Origin: Brachycybe producta
Taxonomy: Eukaryota; Arthropoda; Diplopoda; Playtdesmida; Andrognathidae
Direction: 5' to 3'
DNA: 64,000 nucleotides
NCBI GenBank assembly: GCA_036925085.1
Contig: JAUPFP010000037.1
Coordinates: forward strand, 640,001-704,000
This document shows positions 53,901 to 64,000 of this stretch, piece by piece. A model generated the notes under the pieces. It worked only from the letters and a program-made list of their open reading frames with translations. It ran no database searches and had not been told where the DNA came from. The position numbers and the translations under genes were made by a program. Position 1 is the first letter of the stretch, and each line of letters opens with the position of its first letter.

Positions 53901-55440
53901 AGTTTAAGAAGTTGATTTACTCTCAAAAAAATAAATCCCAGATTTTCTCATAAAACGGGTTTCTTCCCGAAAATGACAAATCCGGATTTCATATTTTCTT
54001 ACTATTTCTCAGATTAAATTTTGAAAAAAAAAATTTTTAAACTGGGCAATATTTCACTTTGTATTTTTGTATATACCGACATTTGTATTGTCAAATTAAA
54101 TGAAAAACTTAATTTAAAATAAAAAAGTGGCCTGCATGTGAGGCTAATCACGTTTGCTGTAAGAACCACCATAGCCTCCTCCTTATATAGAAATATAAGG
54201 AGGCTATGGTTTTATTTTAATTACGTTTCTATCAAAATGCCCCCTCCCCCCCCCCCCCCCAATCCACAGAAATTTAACATTTTGAATAACGAATTTCGCC
54301 CGAATTCGTTGACATTAGTTCGCAAATTTTTGAAGTTATGTTTAAAGATAAATTAAGACAAAAGTATTTCAGAAATATTTGAGTTGTCCTTATAATTTGT
54401 AAAAACACATTGAAGTTTTTAATTTTATCCCTAAAATTAAAAATTAGAATTAAAGGCGTTTTAGGTTTCAAAATCACGTTGAAACTAACGATTTCAGTTT
54501 AAATGTCATAAAAACCGTAAAAAATTTGGAATAAAGAAATTAATGAACACAATTTTAAATTTTTATTTTAAAAATTATTGTACCCTGACAAAATTTTAGG
54601 AACTTTTTGCATACGATACACATTTTAACAAAAAAAAACAGGAAATATTTGAAATGCAAATGAATTAAAAATCAAATTTTGTCTTGAATTTACAAATCAA
54701 AAACGTAATTTCTTGTTTCTGATATAAGGCGAATAAAAACGATAATTTTTAATATATGAACAGCTAAGCCGAGAAAATTTATGGTAATTACTGGCCAATA
54801 TTTTAACATCTTAAAAACCATAAGAAATAAGACTTACACATTTGTATCAAATATACTAGTTACCACGCAACATGATATTTATAATAGGAACTTTTTTTTT
54901 TAAAAAAACTGAAAATTAAAATTTGGTAGCTTTTGAGTTTATTTTTTAATAGGCGGTAAAACTAACGTTAATACGGATATTTTAAGAGAAATCCACAATA
55001 GGAACTTTTATTTTATAGGAACTTTTATGGTCTTAATTTTTGTTTAATTAAAACCCCAATTAGTTTTGATTGGATAATCACATCCTATAATTACCATATA
55101 TAAAAATAAAATATTTTCATAAACCCGTTTATCATTTTTAAATTTTCTTTTCTCTTTTGAGTACTTTTTTTAAAAAAAAAAAAAATTTACATTGTGCACA
55201 TAAACAAAAAACACATTCCACTTATCTTTGATAAGTTTCGTCTCAAAGACTTAAAAACAAAACCAGCCGACATTCTTTAAAATTAAAACATTATGCTAAT
55301 TAAATGACAAAACTTATTAACATCCCTGAGAGATGATTCTCAATTTTTTTTTAAAAATAAAACATTGCTTTGGTCCCACAAACAGGTAATTTTTCCCTCC
55401 AAATCCTGAAAAAACCTCAGAAAAAACAAAAACAAGTCAA
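50940..55440. other. Convergent intergenic region between P450 and lin-41
   Basis: 4.5 kb with no convincing exon. It contains the 3' ends of two convergent genes; the lin-41 3' UTR probably occupies much of the right part. Notable pieces are an F2 left-arm fragment near 53715-53800, C-runs near 53010 and 54245, and a hairpin at 54165-54213. I searched 51000-55440 for the let-7 seed match (CTACCTCA in the minus-strand transcript) and saw none. Confidence 0.6.
54165..54213 (-). other. Perfect-stem hairpin in the presumed lin-41 3' UTR
   Basis: CCATAGCCTCC, then TCC, then TTATAT at 54169-54188 faces ATATAAGGAGGCTATGG at 54193-54209, with an AGAA loop and a three-base bulge. It could be a short MITE, an RNA element or a small precursor RNA. 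Confidence 0.45.
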
Positions 55441-57864
55441 TTAAAACACCTGAACTCGATTATTACCAAAATCAATTACGATCACAAGTCCACTAGGTGA
55501 GACACAAACTCCGGAAGGTCGATCTAATTCTCCAAGCCTTGATCCAGGAACTCCAAACTTACACAGGAAACTACCATTGGGTTTAAAAACTTGAATCCGA
55601 TGATTACGAGAGTCGGCAACGATGATGTGTCCCTCCTGATCTACTGCAACACCCTGAGGCCTCAAAAACTGACCGTTAGCAGAACCTTCGATACCTAAAA
55701 ACCGTGCCGTTTGAAAATCCGGATGAATAACCAAGATCCGATGGTTATTAAAGTCCGTAACAACCATGTGGCTCTCGTGATTAAAAGCGACACCGCGAGG
55801 AGAATCGAACTGCTTCCAAAGAATGCCTTCGAAACCGTATTTATTAAGAAAGGTTCCGTCACGTCCAAAAAGTTGTATTCTGTGGTTACGAGTATCCGAG
55901 ACCAAAATGTGTCCTTCGTTGTTGACGGCAACATCCCATGGATAGTTAAACTGTCCGTTTTTGATTCCTTTCTCGCCAAATTTCAGGAGAAATGTTCCGT
56001 CAAAAGTAAACACCTGAATTCTATGATTATCTTTATCGGCAACAATGATGTGACCGTTATCATCAACTGCGACACCGGCCGGACGATCCAATTGACCGGG
56101 ACGACATCCGGCAGTTCCAAATTTATGTAAAAACGACCCATCAGTGTTAAAAACTTGTATTCTATGGTTACTTCGATCAGCAACAATGATGTGACCGCTT
56201 TTATCACAACAAACACCCCACGGACGACATAACTGTCCGTAATCTTCTCCTTCAGAACCGAAAGAAAAGAGCACCCGTCCCATCGCGGCATAATCACGAC
56301 CACAACGTATCATTACCGTAAAAGGAGACTGCATTACGTGCATACCACGCAAAAGTACAGACACCACATGTTTACCATCCGTCTGAGGCTTGTAACTTAC
56401 AAGATAAGTTCCGTTCTGACGATCGACAACGTCACCATGATACAAACCACCTTCGGGAGACTGAATTAAAACTGTTATCGGATCGCCACCAACGAGTCTC
56501 GGTTCTCCCACATGGTCCTTTGTCTTCACTATAAACGTAGCAACTCGACCTCTTGGAGCACGCTGCAGTCCTTCTCCAATCGCAACACTGTGCGGGCCGA
56601 ATCCGCTACTTCCGATGAATCCCAGGACACCTATCGCAGAATAAAGAGCAGAATCTGGAGGAACAAATAAAATATTATCGTCTTCGTACGGATGAAGCCG
56701 ATTACGAAGTTGTTTCAGTTCTCGCATCTGCGCCACCGCTTTGTCTTTCGTTTTCAGAACGTCAACATCCGTTCCGCAGTCCAAAACCTTCTGAATCACT
56801 TCTACAGTTCGAGAAAGTCCAACCAGAGTTTTCCGAAGATCATCCAACTGCAAATTAAGAGTTTTCCCCTTAACCATACGGATGCATTCCACTCTACGAA
56901 GCAATTCTCGTTCCCGTTCTTCAAGAGCGTTCACATGTCTTCGTGTCGTTGTCTTCACTTCGGTGGCCACCGACTGAGCTCGAATTTCGACTCTTCCGGC
57001 CATTCGTCGAGTCATGTCAATACTTTCCTCGATAGCTCTTATGCCAGCTTTTGCATCAGCCAACAATTTCAGCGTAATCGTCTTGGAATTTTCAACAGCA
57101 TCCTGTAAGTAAATAAAGCTGTGGCCACGGTGGTCAGTCAACGTACATTCTCTACAAATAGCCTGATTACAAAGGTCACAATAGAGTCTAAGGACCTCCG
57201 TTGCATGGTCATCACAATAACTCAATGGTCTGCTTGGATTAAAATTTATTAAAGGACATGAAGAGGACTTATTATTCGGTTTATTCGAATCGATTTCGGC
57301 AAAACGGACGATGTAATGATCTTTCGTAAGTCGAACTCTTTGATGTGCTCTGACGCAATTGTCGCAAAGAACTTCGTTACAATCTCTGCATCTTGAAAGG
57401 GCTTTTCCACCTTCATCGCATGAGGTACAGACGTAATTGGACCCTGGAGCACCAATAGATGGATCGGCACCACCGTTTGAGATGACCGAAGAACAGCTGC
57501 CACCACTGCCGCTTCCACCGACACCGTCACCGCCACCTTCGAATTCCAACTCTTCGTCATCGTCATGCGAAGACACCACATCCAAAATGTTGTTCAGAAG
57601 CGACGAATTCGCAGGTAAAATAACGTCACTTTGATCCAGATCATAATCGTCGTTTGTCATGTTTTCATCAAATACAAAACATTGTGGACATTTCAATTGA
57701 CCACCGTTTTCGTCACCATTCACGTCCGGTTTAAACCGATCTAAACACCGTCTGCAAAACGCATGTAAACACGGTAAAATTTTCGCATCTTCGTATCGTT
57801 CTGAACAAACCGGACAACTCGATTGGAACTGTGCGAAAAGATGGTCCGAAAACGAAGTAGCCAT
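55441..57864 (-). CDS. TRIM71: TRIM-NHL protein TRIM71 / LIN-41 (fly wech)
   Basis: Cytoplasmic RNA-binding E3 ligase-type regulator of developmental timing and stem-cell state, a classic let-7 target. 807 residues in one uninterrupted exon (human 868, fly wech about 830). Domains: C3HC4 RING (Cys17, 20, 32, His34, Cys37, 40, 59, 62); acidic and Gly/Ser linker; B-box 1 (about 146-190, starting CTSCDEGGK); B-box 2 (about 217-258, CDDH... CTLTDHRGH); coiled coil about 255-390; filamin repeat about 420-525; six NHL repeats about 530-807, with DRSNHRIQVF, DKDNHRIQVF, DTRNHRIQLF, DFNNHRILVI, DSRNHRIQVF and DFGNNRVQVF. The protein stops right after the last NHL blade. NHL spacing and sequence fit TRIM71 better than TRIM2/3 or brat. 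G+C is clearly higher than in flanking DNA. Confidence 0.95.
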   Translation of the reverse strand: MATSFSDHLFAQFQSSCPVCSERYEDAKILPCLHAFCRRCLDRFKPDVNGDENGGQLKCPQCFVFDENMTNDDYDLDQSDVILPANSSLLNNILDVVSSHDDDEELEFEGGGDGVGGSGSGGSCSSVISNGGADPSIGAPGSNYVCTSCDEGGKALSRCRDCNEVLCDNCVRAHQRVRLTKDHYIVRFAEIDSNKPNNKSSSCPLINFNPSRPLSYCDDHATEVLRLYCDLCNQAICRECTLTDHRGHSFIYLQDAVENSKTITLKLLADAKAGIRAIEESIDMTRRMAGRVEIRAQSVATEVKTTTRRHVNALEERERELLRRVECIRMVKGKTLNLQLDDLRKTLVGLSRTVEVIQKVLDCGTDVDVLKTKDKAVAQMRELKQLRNRLHPYEDDNILFVPPDSALYSAIGVLGFIGSSGFGPHSVAIGEGLQRAPRGRVATFIVKTKDHVGEPRLVGGDPITVLIQSPEGGLYHGDVVDRQNGTYLVSYKPQTDGKHVVSVLLRGMHVMQSPFTVMIRCGRDYAAMGRVLFSFGSEGEDYGQLCRPWGVCCDKSGHIIVADRSNHRIQVFNTDGSFLHKFGTAGCRPGQLDRPAGVAVDDNGHIIVADKDNHRIQVFTFDGTFLLKFGEKGIKNGQFNYPWDVAVNNEGHILVSDTRNHRIQLFGRDGTFLNKYGFEGILWKQFDSPRGVAFNHESHMVVTDFNNHRILVIHPDFQTARFLGIEGSANGQFLRPQGVAVDQEGHIIVADSRNHRIQVFKPNGSFLCKFGVPGSRLGELDRPSGVCVSPSGLVIVIDFGNNRVQVF

Positions 57865-58452
57865 TGGTCAGTTCGGTTTTTTTTTTAACAAAAAAAATAT
57901 AAAAATGTTAAGGTGAGTCACGAATTTTTTATAAAAAAATGTTTTCTTGTAATACGACCCGGTTTTTTTTAAAGCGGTTTTTAAAAAAAATGTCAAAAAT
58001 TTGACGAAAGAAGATGAAACAAAAAAAAACATGCGCCGGCAAAAGCGCCTTCTTCCTCCGCTTCTCCACTAGTCCTCCTCCGCTCTCTCTTCTGTAGTGA
58101 GCGACCGTCAGCAAAATGTCAGCCAAGAAAAAAAAATTGGCAGCGCAGCAATGCTTTATTTAACACATGTGGGCGGAGTTATGTCATGTGATCTTGAGTT
58201 ATAACCAATCATATTAAGAGATAGGGGACAAATGAGAATTACGTCACAATTTGGCGCCACCGTCGAATTAATTCCTAATCGTGAATAAATAAATAACTTG
58301 TGAAATTCCATCTGAATTTTTCTATTTGGTTTTTTTTTACAAAAATAATTTTCAATATAAAAAAATTTCAAAATAAAATTTAAATATCAAATTTGACAGT
58401 TATTTCCGTTATTTGTATTTATTTGCTTGAATTACTTGTATTTATTTACTTG

Positions 58453-58682
58453 ATTTAAGTGTTTAAGAAACTAGAAGGGTAGCTCAATCACATTTTTTAA
58501 AATAAGTTTTTTTATGTCAGTTTAAAAATGACCCAACCTTAAATTTATGTCTGTAAAAAGTTTATTTTGAAAGATATTAATATTTATCAATCTGTGATTC
58601 ATCTAATATTCTAGTTTCTAAAACACTTTCAATTTCTCCTTAGTGTTGCTTCCAATAATTATCAGCTATTCATAACGTTTTA
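58453..58682. mobile_element. F2 palindromic element, truncated
   Basis: Begins with AAACTAGAAGGGTAGCTC and ends CAGCTATTCATAACG. Confidence 0.55.
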
Positions 58683-59604
58683 AATTTTAACAAAATATAT
58701 AATTTAGTAACTTTTCTTTATTTAGAAAATAAATTAAACATAAAATTGTAACAATTTGACTTTTAGAAAATAGTTTAAATATGTAATTTTAACAATTTTT
58801 ATTTAGAAAAAAAAATAGTTAATATATAAAATTTAACATTTCAGACATTTAACTAAGAAAATGTTTAAATTCTATACTGAAATTATTTTCGGAACAAAAA
58901 ATTTTAAATGTGTTATTTGTAATATCGGAGTACATATTTAATAATAAGGCCTAAATAAATAAATTAATTAATAATAATATAAATTGGAATCCAAACCGCA
59001 AACTTGATATTCTAATTTATTTTTATTTTCAAATTTTATGACTTAATTGCAAAAATTAAAACCTAAACTCAAAGTGACCTTTAATTTATTTTTAACTAAA
59101 TAAAACAATTCAAAGAATCCAATAAAAATTAAAAAATGTACAAAGCAATCATCCCTTTTCTAAACATGACAAAAACATTCTTCAATCATCCAGAAAGTGT
59201 TAACTTCCGGTTCTGTTTTTCATATGGTTATATATTGCATAATATAAGGAGAAAAGCCTTTTTTTTTTGGTGTAGAGGAGGGGCGGGTGTTGCACTCTAT
59301 TGTTAAATTGTTTCCTGAATTCTATTTAAAAAAAGCTCTTGAAAATTACAATTTTAAGCAAAAATTCAGGACAAAAAACGGCTTGAATGATCATTTTACT
59401 TCATTCTTTTTAAAGTTTCTACAAAGTAACCACTAAATAACTGACTTCTGTTTCCTGAAGAAATAGAATTCTTATAATTATCCTTAAATAAAATAAAAGG
59501 GGTTTAATAAATGAAAGAAGGGGTAAAAATTCGAAGAATTTTAGAAAAAAAGGGTTATTCAATGACAAATTGGGACAAAATTGTTATTTAATTAATAAAA
59601 TAGT

Positions 59605-59922
59605 TGAACCGGAAACTCTTGTTATTCTGCGTTCCAAGAGAAATTGAAAGTGTGGTAGAAACTAGAATGGTATCTAAATCACGCAATAGTATTTTCATGT
59701 TGATATCTTTCAAAATAAACGTTTTATAGACACAAATTTAAAGTTGGGACATTTTCTAACTTGCATAAAAAAGCTTATTTTAAAAGATATCAACGTGAAA
59801 ATATTCTTAAGTGATTGAACTACCCTTCTAGTTTCTAAACACTTTCAAGTTTCTCTTAATTTTTTGTTCTTGAAATACAGAGTACATTTTTAAGAGTTCG
59901 AGGGGCGTTTAAAACCACCTCA
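59605..59922. mobile_element. F2 palindromic element (reference copy)
   Basis: F2 elements are imperfect palindromes of about 320-340 bp without coding capacity. The left arm contains GATTATTCTG, AAACTAGAAGGGTAGCTC and TTGATATCTTTCAAAATAAA. The right arm is the reverse complement and ends GGCGTTTACACTTTAAAACC followed by ACCTTAA. About 25 full or partial copies are found in this window, in both introns and intergenic DNA. Terminal target duplications could not be defined by eye, so the superfamily is open. Confidence 0.65.
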
Positions 59923-60887
59923 ATCAATCAGAACTAATTCTCAACCTTAAAAGGCCTTTCTAAATGTATTTTGTATTGTTTAAACTGCACCGGTAAGGTC
60001 CGGCAGTAATTGATAATATTACCAATACAGTGCCAATTATCTTCAGAACGCCAAAAAATCTGATTCTAATCAAAGAGACAATTATAATTTATTCAAACAA
60101 AATGTCTTATATTTTACGACTAATTTTTCATTATTTTACAATAAATTAATTATATCCAAATAAGACAAAAAAAAACGTTTATTTGTAAACCATTTTGTTC
60201 TTTGAAATTGTTACAAAGGTTCACTAACTTATTGGGCCAATAAAATGTTCCTTGCCTTTACCATAATTCGATTTCTATTGCCCTTTAGAAAAAAAAAAGA
60301 TATCAAGGTCATAGAAAAAGGCTTCCATAAATAGGGACCATAAGAGAAAGAGAGGGTGTCGGTCAATATTTGACATTGACCATTGGGCACTTTGATCATA
60401 GCCGAAGTTATATACCCTCCAGAGTCCCCACCCTTAAAAGATTACACATCAGTTCTGACCCAATTATACTTTCCATCTCGGGACCCTTTTTCCTTCCAAC
60501 AACTTTTGCCCACTATTTACAGGATGAACCACTAAATAATATAAGAGGCGAAAAATAACCTCAAATAAAACACATGTTTTCAATTACCACCCCTCTTGTG
60601 ATATTTTGGTGCCCTAGAGGCTCTTTTATACAGTATTTGAAATTTTTAGTTTTGATTTGCAGTTTAATTTTGTTTCACCCTGTATAATGCCACCTATGGT
60701 TTTTTGGTGCAGGACGATTTTTGCACCATTCAACCCTCTTTTTTCGGAGAATTTCAGTCCACTGAGGAGTGGTCAAGGGTGGACTTACCAATGAAGGGGG
60801 TGGACTTACCATGAAGGGGTGAAGGGTGGATGGGAATATGACAAAGTGTCCGGTGGTTTTTGCTTGTATTTTCTAAACCAGCTGATT

Positions 60888-62520
60888 TCTCTTTATTTCT
60901 GTCTCTCTCCTTCTCTCCCTTTCTGTCCTTCACACTCCCTCCCTTTCTGTCTTGCCCTATCACTATCTCTCCCTTTTTATCTTTCATTATCTCTATCTCT
61001 CCCTTTTTTATCTTTCCCTATCTCTTATCTCTCCCTATCTCTTATCTTTCCCTATCTCTTATCTCTCCCTATCTCTTATCTTTCCCTATCTCTTATCTTT
61101 CCCTATCTTATCTCTCCCTTTCTGTCTTTCCCTATCTCTTATCTCTCCCTATCTGTCTTTCCCTATCTCTTATCTCTCCCTTTCTGTCTTTCCCTATCTC
61201 TTATCTCTCCCTTTCTGTCTTTCCCTATCTCTTATCTCTCCCTTTCTGTCTTTCCCTATCTCTTATCTCTCCCTTTCTGTCTTTCCCTATCTCTTATCTC
61301 TCCCTTTCTGTCTTTCCCTATCTCTTATCTCTCCCTTTCTGTCTTTCCCTATCTCTTATCTCTCCCTTTCTGTCTTTCCCTATCTCTTATCTCTCCCTTT
61401 CTGTCTTTCCCTATCTCTTATCTCTCCCTTTCTGTCTTTCCCTATCTCTTATCTCTCCCTTTCTGTCTTTCCCTATCTCTTATCTCTCCCTTTCTGTCTT
61501 TCCCTATCTCTTATCTCTCCCTTTCTGTCTTTCCCTATCTCTTATCTCTCCCTTTCTGTCTTTCCCTATCTCTTATCTCTCCCTTTCTGTCTTTCCCTAT
61601 CTCTTATCTCTCCCTTTCTGTCTTTCCCTATCTCTTATCTCTCCCTTTCTGTCTTTCCCTATCTCTTATCTCTCCCTTTCTGTCTTTCCCTATCTCTTAT
61701 CTCTCCCTTTCTGTCTTTCCCTATCTCTTATCTCTCCCTTTCTGTCTTTCCCTATCTCTTATCTCTCCCTTTCTGTCTTTCCCTATCTCTTATCTCTCCC
61801 TTTCTGTCTTTCCCTATCTCTTATCTCTCCCTTTCTGTCTTTCCCTATCTCTTATCTCTCCCTTTCTGTCTTTCCCTATCTCTTATCTCTCCCTTTCTGT
61901 CTTTCCCTATCTCTTATCTCTCCCTTTCTGTCTTTCCCTATCTCTTATCTCTCCCTTTCTGTCTTTCCCTATCTCTTATCTCTCCCTTTCTGTCTTTCCC
62001 TATCTCTTATCTCTCCCTTTCTGTCTTTCCCTATCTCTTATCTCTCCCTTTCTGTCTTTCCCTATCTCTTATCTCTCCCTTTCTGTCTTTCCCTATCTCT
62101 TATCTCTCCCTTTCTGTCTTTCCCTATCTCTTATCTCTCCCTTTCTGTCTTTCCCTATCTCTTATCTCTCCCTTTCTGTCTTTCCCTATCTCTTATCTCT
62201 CCCTTTCTGTCTTTCCCTATCTCTTATCTCTCCCTTTCTGTCTTTCCCTATCTCTTATCTCTCCCTTTCTGTCTTTCCCTATCTCTTATCTCTCCCTTTC
62301 TGTCTTTCCCTATCTCTTATCTCTCCCTTTCTGTCTTTCCCTATCTCTTATCTCTCCCTTTCTGTCTTTCCCTATCTCTTATCTCTCCCTTTCTGTCTTT
62401 CCCTATCTCTTATCTCTCCCTTTCTGTCTTTCCCTATCTTAATCTTCTCTCGTTTTCTGTCTTTCCCAAATTCCCCATCTCTCCCCCTCTCTTTTTCTGT
62501 CTCTTTCTCAGTCACTTTTC
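60888..62520. repeat. Polypyrimidine tract containing a 31-bp minisatellite
   Basis: Irregular TCTCCCTTTTTATC-like repeats from 60888 pass into a highly uniform array of the 31-bp unit, written as CTCTCCCTTTCTGTC then TTTCCCTATCTCTTAT, from about 61108 to 62440, roughly 42 units with almost no variants. The unit is nearly pure pyrimidine on the plus strand. Since 31 is not a multiple of three and no frame contains a stop, all three plus frames stay open for about 500-600 codons. These are not genes. Confidence 0.93.
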
Positions 62521-63424
62521 TGCTTAGCAACAGGAATATAATGAGAAAGATCTTTTACACTCAGAAAAAAGGAAAGACAAAAAAGTTTGTGAACTTTTTT
62601 TTCATTTCGAGGGTGATTTTTGAACAATAAAGTAATAAAAGTTAGAGACATTTTTTCAGGTTCGAAAACTTCGAAAACAACCAATAAACACATTAAGAAA
62701 ATTGCACTGAATACACTGAAGAAAAAAAGTAACTTAGTTCAATCACTTCAATGTTTGGTCAAAAGGTCTTCTTCCATCAAATGTTTTTTTTTCTTCTAGT
62801 TTGTAGTATAAAACTTCAGCTTGTTTACATTTTGCAGAAAAACAAACAAATGTTTTTTTTTCTTCAAATATTAATTCAAATTATTCAACTGTTCACTTTA
62901 TTCATATTTTAAATGAAAACAATGATTATCCAATTTATGATTTATTTTCAGATTATTCATTTTTATTGAACAAAGTTCAGACAAAGACTTACAAAACTTT
63001 ATGAACAGCTAATTTTGGAATTCACACTACAAGCTACACATTAATAATTATTTAAGCCAAATTTCAGATTCATAACAACAAATACAAAAGAATTGAAAAC
63101 AACAAATCAAATTATCAAAAGAAAACATTTTTAAAGTTAGAAATTATTCAAATTACATTTGCATTTCATATTGGAGGTTTTTTTTTCCGGCCTGTTTGGC
63201 CACAAAAAAGTGATTATTCATAACTTCTGAATCTGTTTTGAATTCATATTTGTGAAAATAAACAACAAAACCTTTTAAGACACTTTAATCAAAAGACGAA
63301 TCCAAAAACACAGACAAAAAAAAACTTAAATTCTAACGGTATGAAATTTTTTTAAAGCATTTCTTACTGTTGAAGATTCTCTCGTCTCCACTGACGGGAC
63401 TCACTCTCTCACGTCTCCGCTCTT

Positions 63425-64000
63425 TTAACAAATACGAATTGTCGTTTTACTTGCTAAAATCAAGAAATCCTCATCTTGCAAGTATTTCACGGCATCTTCG
63501 AACATTTCTCGAGTCAATTGCTGTTATAAAAAAATAACCAACAAACCTGAAAACAAAAACCATCGACATCGGAAACACAACAAAAGACTTACGATATCCA
63601 TCTGATCGCGAAGATCAGTAAAAGTCTTCTGATAATTCAAAGTAGCGACTTTTCCTCTGCTCTGAATCATTTTCTTCAGTGACTCGGCCACTTCGACACG
63701 TCGCTTTCGTGCTGCGTTACTCAGACCCGTCGTCAAGATTGAAACGTCTATCTTTCCCGATGATGGATCGGTCGCAGATTGTTTCAAAGCTTCACGATGA
63801 ATTCTAAAAACATATACAATCAATAAAGAGTTCGATAAACGTCAGAAATGCATTCGTGACCCGAACCTTTTTGCTTCTTCGACGTCGAGAACTTCGACAA
63901 TGTTCGAAAAGCGAACTTTGGCATGAGCTTCCGCCAAACGAATGAGCGACTCCAATTGCCTTGGATAAGCGGAAACTTGTCCGTGTCCACTTCCTATCTT
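63425..64000 (-). CDS. MCM4: DNA replication licensing factor MCM4 (3' exons only)
   Basis: C-terminal part of a subunit of the nuclear MCM2-7 replicative helicase. Exons on the minus strand: beyond 64000-63867, 63803-63593, 63520-63425 (TAA 63427-63425). Read through, they give [38 protein letters not shown], the [13 protein letters not shown]-type block (here [13 protein letters not shown]), [18 protein letters not shown]-like text (here [10 protein letters not shown]) and the terminal ASKTTIRIC. This matches the MCM4 lid and winged-helix end closely. The upstream ATPase core and N-terminal domain lie outside the window. The donor at 63866 is the weaker GTTCGG. Confidence 0.95.

Larger units (their letters stand above)
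57865..63424. other. Region between lin-41 and MCM4
   Basis: 5.6 kb with no recognised exon. It contains the lin-41 promoter and 5' UTR near 57865-58250 (with local CpG-rich patches such as GCGCCGGCAAAAGCGCC), two F2 copies, a long polypyrimidine minisatellite, and the MCM4 3' flank. Confidence 0.65.

Noticed and set aside
55711-57634. Plus-strand and other-frame open frames across 55695-57634
   Set aside because: Shadows of the TRIM71 coding exon.
60819-62630. Three long overlapping plus-strand open frames of 496-603 codons rich in Ser, Leu, Phe and Pro
   Set aside because: They are the same 31-bp minisatellite read in three frames; no family similarity, no splice structure, and the repeat unit alone explains the absence of stops.
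1-64000. CRISPR arrays, bacterial operons or phage modules
   Set aside because: All clear genes are animal genes with introns; the tandem arrays found are tRNA cassettes and minisatellites without spacer-repeat structure.

Overview
The window is nuclear DNA from an animal, most likely an arthropod or another protostome. It is AT-rich. Its genes carry many spliceosomal introns with GT/AG borders, its tRNA genes are of eukaryotic type, and interspersed palindromic elements fill the introns and intergenic DNA. The species cannot be named from sequence alone.

Protein genes, in order: (1) 1-6515, plus, a b(0,+)-type heteromeric amino-acid transporter light chain (SLC7A9-like), cut at its 5' end by the window edge, with two alternative versions of its third exon; (2) 17774-36128, plus, a Drip/AQP1-type aquaporin in three exons with a 17.5-kb first intron; (3) 41452-44701, minus, the ESCRT-III protein CHMP1, complete, including a 22-nt last exon; (4) 44863-47100, plus, the complex I assembly factor NDUFAF6, complete, head to head with CHMP1; (5) 47737-50939, plus, a complete CYP2-clan cytochrome P450; (6) 55441-57864, minus, a single-exon TRIM71/LIN-41 (RING, two B-boxes, coiled coil, filamin, NHL); (7) 63425-64000, minus, the last three coding exons of the replicative helicase subunit MCM4. 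Exon borders were read by hand from splice sites, reading frame and family conservation. Exon lengths sum to whole codons for every gene that is complete.

RNA genes: five tRNA-Gly(GCC) genes, four of them in the aquaporin intron as two divergent pairs plus two decayed relics, and seven tRNA-Met(CAT) genes in a 167-bp tandem array in the same intron, antisense to the aquaporin.

The remaining DNA is dominated by small non-coding palindromic transposons. I define working families F1-F10. F1 is MULE-like, with a 9-bp target duplication. F2 is the most abundant, with about 25 full or partial copies. F3 is hAT-like, with an 8-bp target duplication. F10 is pogo/Tc1-like. Several are nested in one another, which gives a relative age order. 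There are two minisatellites, with 22-bp and 31-bp units, and the 31-bp array is open in all three plus-strand frames.

The genes are ordinary housekeeping and physiology genes and form no pathway or operon. The most interesting items are the mutually exclusive transporter exons, the intronic tRNA-Met array, a GC-AG intron in the P450, the CTCF-like motif in the CHMP1/NDUFAF6 shared promoter, the single-exon lin-41 gene and the transposon nesting.
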